From assembly GCA_000156115.1 (NCBI GenBank), contig DS995276.1, positions 124,001-188,000 on the forward strand: a stretch of 64,000 nucleotides of DNA, written 5' to 3'. Numbering within the stretch: position 1 is the stretch's first letter; every line of letters begins with the position of its first letter. Source of the DNA: Rhodobacteraceae bacterium HTCC2083. Its GTDB lineage: Bacteria; Pseudomonadota; Alphaproteobacteria; Rhodobacterales; Rhodobacteraceae. The notes beneath the pieces were generated by a model, which saw only the letters and a program-made list of their open reading frames with translations, had not been told where the DNA came from and did no database searches. The translations under genes were made by a program, and so were the position numbers. This document shows positions 44,641 through 54,201 of the stretch, piece by piece.

Positions 44641-45291
44641 ATGACAACAAACATAGATATTTTCGATACCTTGCAAGACCGCCTTATTTCAAACGAATTT
44701 GAACACGGCGCTAAACTGCGCGCGGAGGTCTTGCGCAGTGAATTCAGATGTTCTGCAAGCACGGTGCGCGAAGTGCTATTTCGGCTTTCCACATTTGGTC
44801 TTGTTGATTTCCAAGAACAACGCGGATTTCGGGTTCCCCAGCGCTCACCCGAAAAGCTGATCGAGTTAACTCATTTGCGTGTCCTTTTAGAATGCGAAGG
44901 AACCGTGCTCTCCATCCGCCAAGGCGGTGTTGCATGGGAGTCCCGTCTCGCGGCAGCGCATCACAAGTTAAGTCACATCGAAAAACGCATACATGCTTCA
45001 AATGATCCAAGCGATTTGATCAGCATATGGTTCAGCGCTGAAAAAGAATTTCATCAGACGCTCATTTCGGCCTGCGAGTCTGAAACATTGAAGCAGACAC
45101 ACAACCGGATTTACGCGCAGTTTCGGCAACAACTAATGAAAGCGGATCGCAAGTTCAACTTTATCTCCGAGAACATTCGCCATCACGCGGATATCCTCGA
45201 CGCAACGCTTGCGGCAGATGAAGCGCTAACGCGCAAGCGCATCCATGATCATCTTGCGCGCCATCTTACCGGAAAAACACTAGAGGCTTAG
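44641..45291 (+). CDS. GntR-family (FadR subgroup) transcriptional regulator
   Basis: 216 residues from ATG 44641. N-terminal winged helix (GAKLRAEVLRSEFRCSASTV, REVLFRLSTFGLVDFQEQRGF) and an FCD-type C-terminal domain with metal/ligand His and Asp (FHQTLISACES, RHHADILDATLAAD, IHDHLARHL). Probably represses the TRAP operon and releases it when a sugar acid binds. Its end overlaps convergently with denD by four bases. Confidence 0.88.
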   Translation: MTTNIDIFDTLQDRLISNEFEHGAKLRAEVLRSEFRCSASTVREVLFRLSTFGLVDFQEQRGFRVPQRSPEKLIELTHLRVLLECEGTVLSIRQGGVAWESRLAAAHHKLSHIEKRIHASNDPSDLISIWFSAEKEFHQTLISACESETLKQTHNRIYAQFRQQLMKADRKFNFISENIRHHADILDATLAADEALTRKRIHDHLARHLTGKTLEA

Positions 45292-46253
45292 CGCTTCAAA
45301 TCATCTTCAATATATGCGGAAATAATTTCGTCAAAACTCGCTTCTGACGTGAACCCAAGCTTGATAGCACGTTCAGGGGCAAAATTGCGCGGCCAACCTT
45401 TGACCATCGCGATGATCGCCTCATCCGGAACGGGTTTGATCAGGTCCACTGCTTCCTGACCTGCCGCACGACGCAGCGCTTCGATTTGTTCTTCTACAGT
45501 GCAGCTATATCCCGGCAAATTCAGCGCGCGGCGCCCATCCAGCTTATCCGTATCCAAAAAGGCCGCATGCGTCAAAAACCCTGCCGCAGAACGTGGACTT
45601 GCGTGCCAATGGCACACAGTGTCAGCAACGGGCAAGATCGCCTCAATGCCATTCAAAGGTTCACGAATGATACCAGAGAAGAACGACGAGGCCGCTTTGT
45701 TGGCTTTGCCCGGACGGACGCAGATTGTTGGCAGGCGTAGCGAAACACCATCCATGAAACCTTTGCGCGAAAAGTCAGACAGCATCAATTCGCAGGCCGC
45801 TTTTTGCGCGCCGTAGCTGGTTTGAGGGGCGGAGAGGAACTCATCGCCGATCTTGTCGGGATATGGTCCACCGAACACAGCAATCGAAGATGTAAAAACA
45901 ACGCGTGGGACATAGGCCCCATCGGAGGCTTCATTCAGATCTTTGAGCGCATTGAGCAGATACCACATCGGCATCATGTTGACGTCCCAGCCCAGATCAA
46001 ACTCTTGCTCTGCTTGTCCCGAAACGATGGAGGCCAATTGGAAAATATAGTCAGGCTTATCTACCAAGAGTTTCGCAGGCAGCGTTGGATCTGCGATGTC
46101 GCCCGTGATCGCCTTGAGACCCAAATCGCCAACGGGAAAAGCACGATCAAACAGAGTGATGTCCGCTGCGCCAAAGGTATTCTCTCGGATGATCTTTTGC
46201 GCCAATTTTTGGCCGATCATTCCGCCGCCGCCTAGAATAAGAATTTTTTTCAT
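45288..46253 (-). CDS. denD: NAD-dependent epimerase/dehydratase (D-erythronate dehydrogenase-like)
   Basis: 321 residues, extended SDR fold. NAD site ILGGGGMIGQKLAQKI; YGAQKAACELMLSDF with the catalytic Tyr-Lys; SIAVFGGPYPDKI. Resembles DenD, which oxidises D-erythronate to 2-oxo-erythronate, and uronate dehydrogenases. It forms an ATGA-coupled pair with the hydroxyacid dehydrogenase upstream. The kinase, isomerase and aldolase of the four-carbon pathway are not in the cluster except as a decayed hyi-like fragment at 53.5 kb. Confidence 0.75.
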   Translation of the reverse strand: MKKILILGGGGMIGQKLAQKIIRENTFGAADITLFDRAFPVGDLGLKAITGDIADPTLPAKLLVDKPDYIFQLASIVSGQAEQEFDLGWDVNMMPMWYLLNALKDLNEASDGAYVPRVVFTSSIAVFGGPYPDKIGDEFLSAPQTSYGAQKAACELMLSDFSRKGFMDGVSLRLPTICVRPGKANKAASSFFSGIIREPLNGIEAILPVADTVCHWHASPRSAAGFLTHAAFLDTDKLDGRRALNLPGYSCTVEEQIEALRRAAGQEAVDLIKPVPDEAIIAMVKGWPRNFAPERAIKLGFTSEASFDEIISAYIEDDLKR

Positions 46254-47137
46254 GTAAGGTCATTCCGCTTTTTAAGCTCTAAATAGAGGCCCGAGTGATC
46301 AAGCTCCGCGCCGTCCATATCTTCGCAAAGATAAGCGAACCGATCGCGCACGTCTTGGGTTGCCGGCAGCGTAAGGCCATGCTCCGCCGCTTCTGCGAGC
46401 GTGTTATCAAGGTCTTTCAGTTGAAACCGCGACAAACCACCGGGTTCAAAATCCCCCTTTGACATCCGTGCACCGTGTTGCTGCAAGATGATGCTATCCG
46501 CAAACCCGCCCTTGAGTGCTGCGCGCAAGGCCGCTGGATCCGCGCCACCTTTTTCAGCGAGCAACGTCGCCTCAGCGACTGCTGAGATTGTGACCGCAAC
46601 GATTGTTTGATTGGCCAGTTTGCACAGCTGCCCAGCGCCAGAAGGACCAACGCGAACCGGACGTCCCATGGCTTGCAGAACCGGCACGACTGCGTCGAAC
46701 GTCGCTTGATCGCCCCCCGCCATAATTGCCAGGCTGGCTTCCTCAGCGCCCTTTGTGCCTCCCGAAACGGGCGCATCAAGATGCGCCACTCCAAGCGTGG
46801 CGAGATCGCTTGATTGCGCGCGCGCGTGCGATGGTTTGGCGCTCGACATATCGATCCAGATCATGCCTTTACTCAGGTTCGCACGAAAATTCGCATCCTT
46901 CAACAGTGCTTGGGTCGCGTATCCGTCCGAAAGCATAGTGATGATGATCTCTGCCCCTTCGATAGCTTCAGCCGACGTACTCGTCTTTTTCGCACCCTCC
47001 TCAACCAATGGAGCTGCACGCTCAGGGCTGCGGTTCCACACCGTCAAATCATGCCCAGCCACCATAAGATTTCGGGACATTGGCAGGCCCATCAGACCTG
47101 TGCCAAGGAGTGTAATTTTGCGCTGTTGGCTCATCAT
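46250..47137 (-). CDS. 3-hydroxyisobutyrate/L-threonate dehydrogenase-family protein
   Basis: 295 residues from ATG 47137, preceded by AGGAAAGG. Motifs TLLGTGLMGLPMSRNL, LDAPVSGGTKGAEE and AGQLCKLANQTIV with the catalytic Lys. Members include LtnD and tartronate semialdehyde reductase. Together with the denD-like gene this suggests four-carbon sugar-acid oxidation. Different from the paralogue at 34407. Confidence 0.83.
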   Translation of the reverse strand: MMSQQRKITLLGTGLMGLPMSRNLMVAGHDLTVWNRSPERAAPLVEEGAKKTSTSAEAIEGAEIIITMLSDGYATQALLKDANFRANLSKGMIWIDMSSAKPSHARAQSSDLATLGVAHLDAPVSGGTKGAEEASLAIMAGGDQATFDAVVPVLQAMGRPVRVGPSGAGQLCKLANQTIVAVTISAVAEATLLAEKGGADPAALRAALKGGFADSIILQQHGARMSKGDFEPGGLSRFQLKDLDNTLAEAAEHGLTLPATQDVRDRFAYLCEDMDGAELDHSGLYLELKKRNDLT

Positions 47138-47312
47138 GCGGGACCTTTCCTGTGCCACCCCCAAATCAAGGAATGGTCAAATCAAAAACTCTGACATACG
47201 CTAACGATCAAATGCAAAAGGGCCAGATCGCTCAGCTAAGAAAGATCAATGTCGCGCAAATAAGTCTATCTCTGAAAAGGCACATCGCGCTGAGAAGAAA
47301 GAAAAACACAAT

Positions 47313-48071
47313 ATGGGACAAAGACTTAAGGGGAAACGTGCATTGATAACAGCCGCTGCGCAAGGCATCGGTCGTGCAAGTGCTATTGCTATGGCCCACG
47401 AGGGTGCGCAGGTGTTTGCGACGGATGTGAACATGGATGCGCTAGACACGATTCGGGGCACGAATCTCGAAAATATCGAGATATTCGAACTTAACGCGAT
47501 GGAGGCTGAAAGCGTAAGTGAGGGTGTTGCACGGGCAAATCCCGACATCCTCTTTAACTGTGCAGGCTTCGTTCACAGCGGATCGATTCTAGATGCCCAA
47601 GAAGACGAATTCGAGTTCGCGATAGACCTCAATGTGCGTTCCATGATGCGGACAATCAAAGCCGCCCTGCCCGGAATGTTAGAGCGGGGCACAGGCTCGA
47701 TCATCAACATGTCGTCGGCGGCGGGCTCTGTTATCGGCGCGCCCAACCGCTTCATTTATGGCACGAGCAAAGCCGCTGTTGTCGGCCTGACGAAATCCGT
47801 GGCCACTGACTTTGTCGACAAAGGCGTGCGTTGCAATTGTATTTGCCCCGGCACCGTTGAAAGCCCCAGTTGGCATGACCGAGTGACAGCGCTTGGTGAA
47901 GAGCTTGGCAGCCGCGACGCGGCACTGGCGCAATTCGTGGCGCGCCAACCAATGGGCCGTGTCGCCACCGCTGAAGAAATCGCCGCCCTTGTGGTTTATC
48001 TAGCCAGTGACGAGAGCGCCTTCACGACGGGGCATCCGCATGTCATTGATGGCGGCTGGTCAGGTCAGTAA
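47313..48071 (+). CDS. Short-chain dehydrogenase (2-keto-3-deoxy-L-fuconate dehydrogenase-like)
   Basis: 252 residues. NAD site LITAAAQGIGRASAIAM; NMSSAAGSV and YGTSKAAVVGLTKS with the catalytic Ser, Tyr and Lys. Similar in style to 2-keto-3-deoxy-L-fuconate 4-dehydrogenases and BDH2 proteins. The FAH-family hydrolase that would act on its product is the next gene, which supports the L-fuconate-type pathway. Confidence 0.78.
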   Translation: MGQRLKGKRALITAAAQGIGRASAIAMAHEGAQVFATDVNMDALDTIRGTNLENIEIFELNAMEAESVSEGVARANPDILFNCAGFVHSGSILDAQEDEFEFAIDLNVRSMMRTIKAALPGMLERGTGSIINMSSAAGSVIGAPNRFIYGTSKAAVVGLTKSVATDFVDKGVRCNCICPGTVESPSWHDRVTALGEELGSRDAALAQFVARQPMGRVATAEEIAALVVYLASDESAFTTGHPHVIDGGWSGQ

Positions 48072-48108
48072 CCCCCTACTTCCAAAAACGTAAACTCTAG
48101 GAATTAAT

Positions 48109-48957
48109 ATGAAACTTCTCCGCTACGGCCCTATTGGCGCTGAAAAACCCGGTCTTCTGGATAATGCAGGTCTGCTGCATGATCTGTCTGCGCATGTGGA
48201 TGATATCACAGGCAACACGCTGGATGACGCAACCCTCGCAAGGCTGCGCGCACTTGATCCCGCAGATTTGCCCCTCGTTGAGGGTGAGCAACGCATCGGG
48301 GCCTGTGTCGGCAATATCGGCAAGTTCTTGTGCATCGGTCTTAACTACTCCGACCATGCCGCTGAGACCGGCGCAGAGATCCCAAAGCACCCGATCCTAT
48401 TTTTCAAAGCGAACTCCGCTATCGTTGGGCCTTACGATGATGTGGTCATGCCACGTGGATCGGAGCAGACCGATTGGGAGGTAGAGCTGGGCGTAGTTAT
48501 CGGCAAAGAAGCAAAATACGTCAGCAAAGAAAACGCGCTTGAGTATGTTGCGGGCTATTGCATCGTAAATGACGTCTCGGAGCGGCACTATCAGGCTAAT
48601 TTGACGGGCCAATGGACCAAGGGCAAATCCTGCGACACCTTTGGGCCAACAGGTCCGTGGTTGGTGACGCGTGATGAAGTCGGTGATCCCCAAAACCTCA
48701 CAATGAATTGCGATGTAAATGGCAAGCGCATGCAGACGGGTAACACCAAGACGATGATCTTCACCGTTGCGGAAATCATCGAACACCTTAGCCAGCTTTT
48801 CACCCTGCATCCGGGTGATGTGATCACGACGGGCACCCCTCCCGGCGTTGGCCTTGGTATCAAACCTGAGCCTATTTTCCTCAAGAAAGGCGACGTCATG
48901 GACCTAACCATCGAAGGTCTCGGACACCAGCGCCAGAAGGTCGATCAAGATGCCTGA
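48109..48957 (+). CDS. Fumarylacetoacetate hydrolase family (2,4-diketo-3-deoxy-L-fuconate hydrolase-like)
   Basis: 282 residues. Begins KLLRYGPIGAEKPGLLD as in that subgroup. Metal ligands are in DWEVELGVVIGKEA (Glu-x-Glu) and the following Asp of NDVSERHYQ; GDVITTGTPPGVGLG is the family signature. Cleaves 2,4-diketo-3-deoxy sugar acids to pyruvate plus a hydroxyacid such as lactate or glycolate. Overlaps the next dehydrogenase by eight bases. Confidence 0.83.
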   Translation: MKLLRYGPIGAEKPGLLDNAGLLHDLSAHVDDITGNTLDDATLARLRALDPADLPLVEGEQRIGACVGNIGKFLCIGLNYSDHAAETGAEIPKHPILFFKANSAIVGPYDDVVMPRGSEQTDWEVELGVVIGKEAKYVSKENALEYVAGYCIVNDVSERHYQANLTGQWTKGKSCDTFGPTGPWLVTRDEVGDPQNLTMNCDVNGKRMQTGNTKTMIFTVAEIIEHLSQLFTLHPGDVITTGTPPGVGLGIKPEPIFLKKGDVMDLTIEGLGHQRQKVDQDA

Positions 48958-49873
48958 TCTATTGCAAATCGGCGGCATCACGGATGCGATGCAAACGCGA
49001 CTTGAAGCTGCGTTCACGATCCATCAGCTCGACAATTTCGAGCCGGAAAAGATCACCCATGTCATTACCAACGGTCATGACGGGGTGAACCCGGACTTGA
49101 TGGCCTCGCTCACCAATCTGAAGTTAATCAGTGGCTATGGCGTGGGCTATGACGCGGTTGATGCGAATGAAGCCGCGCGGCGCGGTATCTATGTGACGCA
49201 CACCCCAAACGTGCTCAACGAAGAAGTGGCAACGACCGCGCTTTTGCTGATGCTGGCCTGCTATCGTGAAGCGTTACGCGACGATGCTTATGTGCGTTCT
49301 GGCGCGTGGGAAACAAAGGGCAACGCGCCTTTGACACGCTCTGCAGACAATCAAACTGTCGGCATCTTGGGTTTGGGCCGCATTGGGCAAGCGATTGCCA
49401 ATAAGCTTGCACCTTGGAACGCGAATATCGTTTATCATTCTCGCAATAAAAAGGACGTGCCCTACACTCATTACGACAACCTCACCGCCATGGCGCTTGA
49501 TTGTGATGTGCTGATTTGCATCATACCGGGTGGTACATCCACCAACAAGATCGTCAACAAAGAGGTGATGGAAGCACTTGGACCGACAGGAACGTTGATC
49601 AACGTCAGCCGAGGTTCAGTCGTGGATGAAGCAGTGATGATTGAAGCGCTGCAAAGCGGTGCTTTGGGTTGGGCTGGCCTTGATGTGTTCGAAGCGGAAC
49701 CAAGCGTGCCGCAAGCCCTGAGCAATCTGCCCAACACGGTTTTGCTGCCACATGTGGGCAGTGCCACGGTGGAAACCCGCGCCGCGATGGGCGCATTGAC
49801 AGTGGATAACTTGCTCCAGCATTTGAAGGATGGCACTGTGATCAGCGCCGTTCCTGAATGCGCACATTTGTGA
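48950..49873 (+). CDS. D-isomer-specific 2-hydroxyacid dehydrogenase
   Basis: 307 residues. NAD site VGILGLGRIGQAIANK; catalytic Arg in LINVSRGSVVDEA, Glu in FEAEPSVPQ and His in LLPHVGSATVETR. Of the hydroxypyruvate/glyoxylate reductase type. It could reduce or oxidise the two- or three-carbon product of the upstream hydrolase. Co-translated with it. Confidence 0.88.
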   Translation: MPDLLQIGGITDAMQTRLEAAFTIHQLDNFEPEKITHVITNGHDGVNPDLMASLTNLKLISGYGVGYDAVDANEAARRGIYVTHTPNVLNEEVATTALLLMLACYREALRDDAYVRSGAWETKGNAPLTRSADNQTVGILGLGRIGQAIANKLAPWNANIVYHSRNKKDVPYTHYDNLTAMALDCDVLICIIPGGTSTNKIVNKEVMEALGPTGTLINVSRGSVVDEAVMIEALQSGALGWAGLDVFEAEPSVPQALSNLPNTVLLPHVGSATVETRAAMGALTVDNLLQHLKDGTVISAVPECAHL

Positions 49874-49892
49874 CCAAATCTGGCGATGATGC

Positions 49893-50483
49893 ATGATTGA
49901 GTTCATCATCGCCGTCGTCTTTCTTCTTATCACCCCCGGCCCCGGCGTTTTGACCACGGCGGGCATTGGGGCTGCATACGGTTATCGCGCGGGACTTGGC
50001 TTTGTGGGCGGGCTCATGCTTGGTGGATTCATCAACATGATGATCGTTATCTCCGGCCTCGCCGCACTGGTTCTGGCGATACCATCGCTACGCTTCGTCT
50101 TGCTTATCGGCTCTGTCGCTTACCTGCTCTACCTTGCGTGGCGTATCGCAAGCGCTGGGGCAAAAGTCGGGTTCGCTCCAGCAGATACCCCGCTTGGGTT
50201 CAAGAACGGTTTGATGCTGCAATTTATCAACCCAAAGGCCTACGTCGTTAGTACGACACTGTTTTCGGGCTTTATTTTTCTTCCGGACGGTCCCATTTTA
50301 GAGGTCGTTCTTAAACTTATCGTGTTCAATCTGATCTGGCTGCCGGTCCATCTGGTCTGGCTCGGGTTTGGCGCGAAGATCGGCAGCCTCGACCTACCCC
50401 AAAGCCGCCAGCGCGCGATCAACATCGGCATGGCGCTGGCCTTGGTTACGGTCGTTGGCATCGCACTTTGGACTTCCCTCTAA
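49893..50483 (+). CDS. LysE-family translocator
   Basis: 196 residues, six helices, with the family signature LITPGPGVLTTAGIGAAYG near the N-terminus. Exports amino acids or small metabolites. Last gene of this operon, overlapping the convergent SDR gene by four bases. The substrate cannot be told. Confidence 0.85.
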   Translation: MIEFIIAVVFLLITPGPGVLTTAGIGAAYGYRAGLGFVGGLMLGGFINMMIVISGLAALVLAIPSLRFVLLIGSVAYLLYLAWRIASAGAKVGFAPADTPLGFKNGLMLQFINPKAYVVSTTLFSGFIFLPDGPILEVVLKLIVFNLIWLPVHLVWLGFGAKIGSLDLPQSRQRAINIGMALALVTVVGIALWTSL

Positions 50484-51247
50484 AGCGAGGCGGTGATTCC
50501 ACCATCCACATAAAGTGTGTGCCCATTGACGAAACTCGCCCCCTTTGAGGATAGGAAAATAGCGGCCCCAACCAATTCTTCAACATTGCCCCACCGCCCT
50601 GCAGGTGTGCGTTTGGCCAGCCAAGCACTGAACTCATCATCCGCCACAAGCGCCGCGTTCAGAGGCGTATCAAAATACCCCGGCGCGATAGCGTTGCAAT
50701 TTAGACCATGCTGCGCCCAATCCGTCGCCATGCCTTTCGTGAGGTTCGCAACTGCGCCTTTGGTTGCGGTGTAGGGTGCAATTCCGGGCCGTGCGAGCGC
50801 GCTCTGCACCGAGGCGATGTTGATAATTTTGCCGTCGCCACGCGCGATCATGTGACGTGCTACAGCTTGGCCCACGTGAAAGACGCTTGCCACATTGGTT
50901 TGTAAAAGGCGCTCGAACGCATCGGCTGGGAAATTTTCCAGCTCTGTGCGGTGTTGCATACCTGCGTTATTGATCAAGATATCAATCGGGCCATCGGCGG
51001 CCTCGAACCTGTCAACGGCACTGCGCACGCCCTCATGATTCGTTGCATCAAACGCGAGCTGATGCACAGTTGCGCCTTCTTCTGCCAGCGACTTTGCGGC
51101 ACTCGCGAGTTTGCCTTCATCGCGGCCATTTAGCACAATTTCAGCACCCACACCCGCCAGTCCACGTGCCAGCGCAAAGCCAATCCCTTGGCTAGAGCCC
51201 GTAATCAGCGCACGCTGGCCTGTAAGGTCAAACATTTGAAGCGACAT
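50480..51247 (-). CDS. idnO: Short-chain dehydrogenase (gluconate 5-dehydrogenase-like)
   Basis: 255 residues from ATG 51247 (AAAGGGA upstream; the open frame runs farther into the divergent promoter). LITGSSQGIGFALARGL, NNAGMQHRTELE, and YTATKGAVANLTKGMA with the catalytic Tyr-Lys. Converts 5-ketogluconate to gluconate in L-idonate use. Divergent from an idonate dehydrogenase-like gene, the usual partner. Confidence 0.8.
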   Translation of the reverse strand: MSLQMFDLTGQRALITGSSQGIGFALARGLAGVGAEIVLNGRDEGKLASAAKSLAEEGATVHQLAFDATNHEGVRSAVDRFEAADGPIDILINNAGMQHRTELENFPADAFERLLQTNVASVFHVGQAVARHMIARGDGKIINIASVQSALARPGIAPYTATKGAVANLTKGMATDWAQHGLNCNAIAPGYFDTPLNAALVADDEFSAWLAKRTPAGRWGNVEELVGAAIFLSSKGASFVNGHTLYVDGGITASL

Positions 51248-51273
51248 AGAAAATTCCCTTTGATCATTTGCGT

Positions 51274-51290
51274 CAAGTAAACGTAACTTG
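51274..51290. promoter_or_regulatory. Inverted repeat in idnO/idnD divergent promoter
   Basis: CAAGT/ACTTG arms around a 7-base centre, with a further ACTTG at 51296-51300. Located in the 69-bp gap between the two genes; candidate operator for a LacI- or GntR-type regulator encoded elsewhere. Confidence 0.35.
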
Positions 51291-51316
51291 GCACGACTTG
51301 TACAGGGAAACCAATC

Positions 51317-52357
51317 ATGCACAGCCACAATCCGTCCATCGTCATTCATGCCGCCCGCGATCTACGTGTGGAAGAGCGCGACACGCCAGACATCGGCACG
51401 GGCCAAGTCCTGATCAAGATGCAGGCAGGCGGCATTTGTGGTTCGGATTTACACTACTACAACCATGGTGGATTTGGCCCGATCCAATTGCGCGAACCTA
51501 TGGTTCTTGGGCACGAAGTTTCCGGAGAAATCGTCGCAATTTCAAATAATGTCAGCGGCTTATCTGTTGGTCAGCTTGTCGCAGTGTCGCCGTCACGCGC
51601 ATGTCAGTCCTGTGAATATTGCCTCAAGGGTCAGCAAAATCACTGCCTCAACATGCGTTTTTATGGTAGTGCGATGCCCTTTCCACATATCCAAGGGGCT
51701 TTCCAGAAAGCCCTTGCAGCGGATGCCTCGCAATGCGTCCCAGCGGATGGGCTAACCCCAGCGCAAGCCGCTATGGCGGAACCCCTCGCTGTGTGTTTGC
51801 ATGCGGTGAAACAAGCCGGCGATCTGATGGGAAAGACCGTGCTGATCACGGGCTGCGGACCAATTGGCTGCCTGAGTATCCTAGCCGCACGCCGTTCGGG
51901 CGCGGCACAGATTATCGCAACTGACCTTTCTGACTTCACACTAGGCAAAGCGCGCGAGTGCGGTGCGGATGTGGCATTGAATACCAGGACAGACCCAAAG
52001 GCATTGGTCCCTTATCAAAGCGATAAAGGTCAAATCGACGTGCATCTCGAATGCTCCGGCGCTGCAGCCGCACTTGCGGCAGGCGTTGCGTGTTTGCGTC
52101 CCAAGGCTACGCTTGTACAGCTTGGACTTGGCGGGGATATGACCGTCCCCATGCAGGCGATGACCGCGAAAGAGATTACCTTACGCGGATCATTCCGCTT
52201 TCACGAAGAATTCGCGACAGCCGTGCAAATGATGCAAAGTGGTTTGATAAAAGTTGACCCGTTGATCACCCATAGCTTTGATATCGGTGACGCGGTTGAG
52301 GCGTTTCATACCGCAAGTGATCGCAGCAGCGCCATGAAAGTTCAGTTAACGTTTTAA
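51317..52357 (+). CDS. idnD: Zinc alcohol dehydrogenase (L-idonate 5-dehydrogenase-like)
   Basis: 346 residues. Catalytic zinc Cys in GGICGSDLHYYNHGG, GHE in MVLGHEVSGEIV; structural zinc Cys in CQSCEYCLKGQQNHC; NAD site ITGCGPIGCLS. The LHYYNHGGFG segment is typical of L-idonate 5-dehydrogenases. Oxidises L-idonate to 5-ketogluconate. Followed by a dioxygenase remnant without a gap. Confidence 0.83.
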   Translation: MHSHNPSIVIHAARDLRVEERDTPDIGTGQVLIKMQAGGICGSDLHYYNHGGFGPIQLREPMVLGHEVSGEIVAISNNVSGLSVGQLVAVSPSRACQSCEYCLKGQQNHCLNMRFYGSAMPFPHIQGAFQKALAADASQCVPADGLTPAQAAMAEPLAVCLHAVKQAGDLMGKTVLITGCGPIGCLSILAARRSGAAQIIATDLSDFTLGKARECGADVALNTRTDPKALVPYQSDKGQIDVHLECSGAAAALAAGVACLRPKATLVQLGLGGDMTVPMQAMTAKEITLRGSFRFHEEFATAVQMMQSGLIKVDPLITHSFDIGDAVEAFHTASDRSSAMKVQLTF

Positions 52358-52368
52358 AGCCGGGGGCC

Positions 52369-52989
52369 CGTGATAAAAGATCTGCATCGCACATTTTAGG
52401 TCCTGACCTTATCGTGTGGAGCGGCGCTTTGTTTGTCAAAGAAGCCCACTCACCGAAAAACATTTCTTGGCATCAAAACCTGACACATTGGGGTTTGGAT
52501 GACGCGGAAGAGGTTACCTTTTGGGTGACGATTTCCGAAGCGCCTGTTGAGGCAGGTTGTATGAAATTCGTGCCCGGTTCACACAAACAACGCATTGTTG
52601 CGCATATTGATACGTTCAGCGAAAACAACCTCTTATCTCATGGTCAAGAAATCTCAGTTAATGTGTGCGAAGCGGATGCTGTGCACGCGGCGTTAAAAGT
52701 GGGACAAGCCTCAATGCACCATGAGCATCTTTTTCACGCGTCTGATCCCAACACTGCATATGATCGCTGCATGGGCACCGCCATTCGCTGTATCAAACTC
52801 GCAATGCGCCAAGAGGACGGCACCAAATCCTTGGTCGCGCTGGTCGCGGGGCAGGATGACTACGGTCATTTCGAACTTGCTGCACCACCCAAAGGTCGCT
52901 TGCACCTTGATGATTTCGAGATCTGCCGCCAGGATGCCAAGCGCAAAGACGCGATCTTGTTCAAAGGTTCAGATGCCAGCAAGATGTAA
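52369..52989 (+). pseudogene. Phytanoyl-CoA dioxygenase-family remnant
   Basis: C-terminal two-thirds of a PhyH-like protein: ILGPDLIVWSGALFVKEAHS, then SWHQNLTHWGLDD and HHEHLFHASDPN. The 5' part is missing (the frame runs back into idnD). The iron-binding HxD is HQN, with Asn for Asp. Probably inactive. A GTG at 52414 could start a shorter 191-residue protein. Confidence 0.7.
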
Positions 52990-53009
52990 ACACACCAAAA
53001 GGACAAATC

Positions 53010-53525
53010 ATGAGCAGCCCCAAACCAAACGTTGGTCGCCCCCTTGGACCTATGAGTTTTAACCACGTCGATGGCGGCACACGCAGTATTGGTGAAGGTG
53101 GTGATCGCTGGAGCATTTTGTTCGTGTATCGCGGCAAACATTGCCCGCGCTGCAAGCGTTATCTCAACAAGCTCGAAGCTGCCCTGCCCGCATGGCAAGA
53201 ACACATGAATGTATTGGTTGTCTCTGCCGACACCCAAGAAAAAGCCGCCGCAGACAAAGCCGAATTCGGGTGGAGCTTTGATCTATGTTACGGTCTATCC
53301 GTCAATCAAATGCGCGCCTTGGGTGTTTATGTTTCCGAACCCTTGTCAGAGGCCGAAACAGATGCGCCTTTCGCAGAGCCCGGCACTTTTGCGATGCGCC
53401 CAGACGGGACCTTGATGTTGGTCGACATCTCCAACGGTCCAGCCTCGCGGCCTGACCTGGAAGAATTCCTCGACGGGATGATCTTCAACATCACCAACGA
53501 TCGTCCTGTGCGTGGTTTAGCCTAA
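53010..53525 (+). CDS. Thioredoxin-fold (peroxiredoxin-like) protein
   Basis: 171 residues. Thioredoxin fold with the redox pair HCPRCKRYL near residue 47 and VLVVSADTQEKAAAD after it; the end domain lists FAMRPDGTLMLVDISNG. AhpC/TSA-like. Probably a redox or peroxide-scavenging protein. GGACAAATC lies before the ATG. No signal peptide, so cytoplasmic. Confidence 0.75.
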   Translation: MSSPKPNVGRPLGPMSFNHVDGGTRSIGEGGDRWSILFVYRGKHCPRCKRYLNKLEAALPAWQEHMNVLVVSADTQEKAAADKAEFGWSFDLCYGLSVNQMRALGVYVSEPLSEAETDAPFAEPGTFAMRPDGTLMLVDISNGPASRPDLEEFLDGMIFNITNDRPVRGLA

Positions 53526-53540
53526 GGCATTTATCCAAGC

Positions 53541-53860
53541 TCAGCTTTCTGCGGTTGGGCCACTGTTCCGATATTCGGCACCCAGCGGTTTCTTCCACCC
53601 CAAGGCATCAAGCTGCTTAAAAATCGCTTGGTAATCCAATGTTCCCTGATCATGTGCTCCGCGATCAGGGACGGATGCAGCTTTGAGATTGCTAACGAAG
53701 GTCGCATGCGTCGCTCCCCCGCGCGCATTTCCAGCTATCACGCGGACCGCGCACGCCGATCACTTTGGCATATTCTATAACTTCTGAGATCGCGGCAAGC
53801 GCATTTGCCTCGCGTCCTACCAACGCACTAAGCCCGCTTTCGCCCGCTTCCACATCCCCA
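53541..53860 (-). pseudogene. Hydroxypyruvate isomerase (hyi/otnI-like) remnant
   Basis: Two out-of-frame pieces: ESGLSALVGREANALAAISE with VIEYAKVIGV, and SVPDRGAHDQGTLDYQAIFK with QLDALGWKKPLGAEYRNS. These are the middle and C-terminal parts of the hyi family. The metal-site centre is missing. It could be the former 2-oxo-tetronate isomerase of the denD-type pathway. Confidence 0.65.
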
Positions 53861-53878
53861 CGTCACGTATTCAAGCAT

Positions 53879-54058
53879 AGCAAACCAAGTCAAACGTATG
53901 ATGTTCTCGACGCGCCTACCTGCAGTCTCGACAACGGTAACGATATTACTCAATGCCTGCTCCATCGGACCGATGAAGTCGTCGGTTTCAGAGGTTTCCT
54001 CCGCAGCCCTGCCGATTTTCCGAACAGCATAGAACGTGCATTTATTTGTCTCAAACAT
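53879..54058 (-). pseudogene. RidA/YjgF-family fragment
   Basis: About 60 codons containing TDDFIGPMEQALSNIVTVVE and RRVENIIRLTWFA, the central region of RidA-like proteins. The end and the catalytic Arg region are missing. Joined directly to the hyi remnant. Confidence 0.6.
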
Positions 54059-54201
54059 AGATAATCTTTACTAAAAATAATTTTTTCGGCGGCTGTTGCT
54101 TGGCGAGATCTGAGTTTCAAATACTCAAAGGCCCGAACTATGCTTGCTCTCTTGCGATTTATCATACACATTCAATAAATAGAATTTATTGGGAGACACA
54201 C

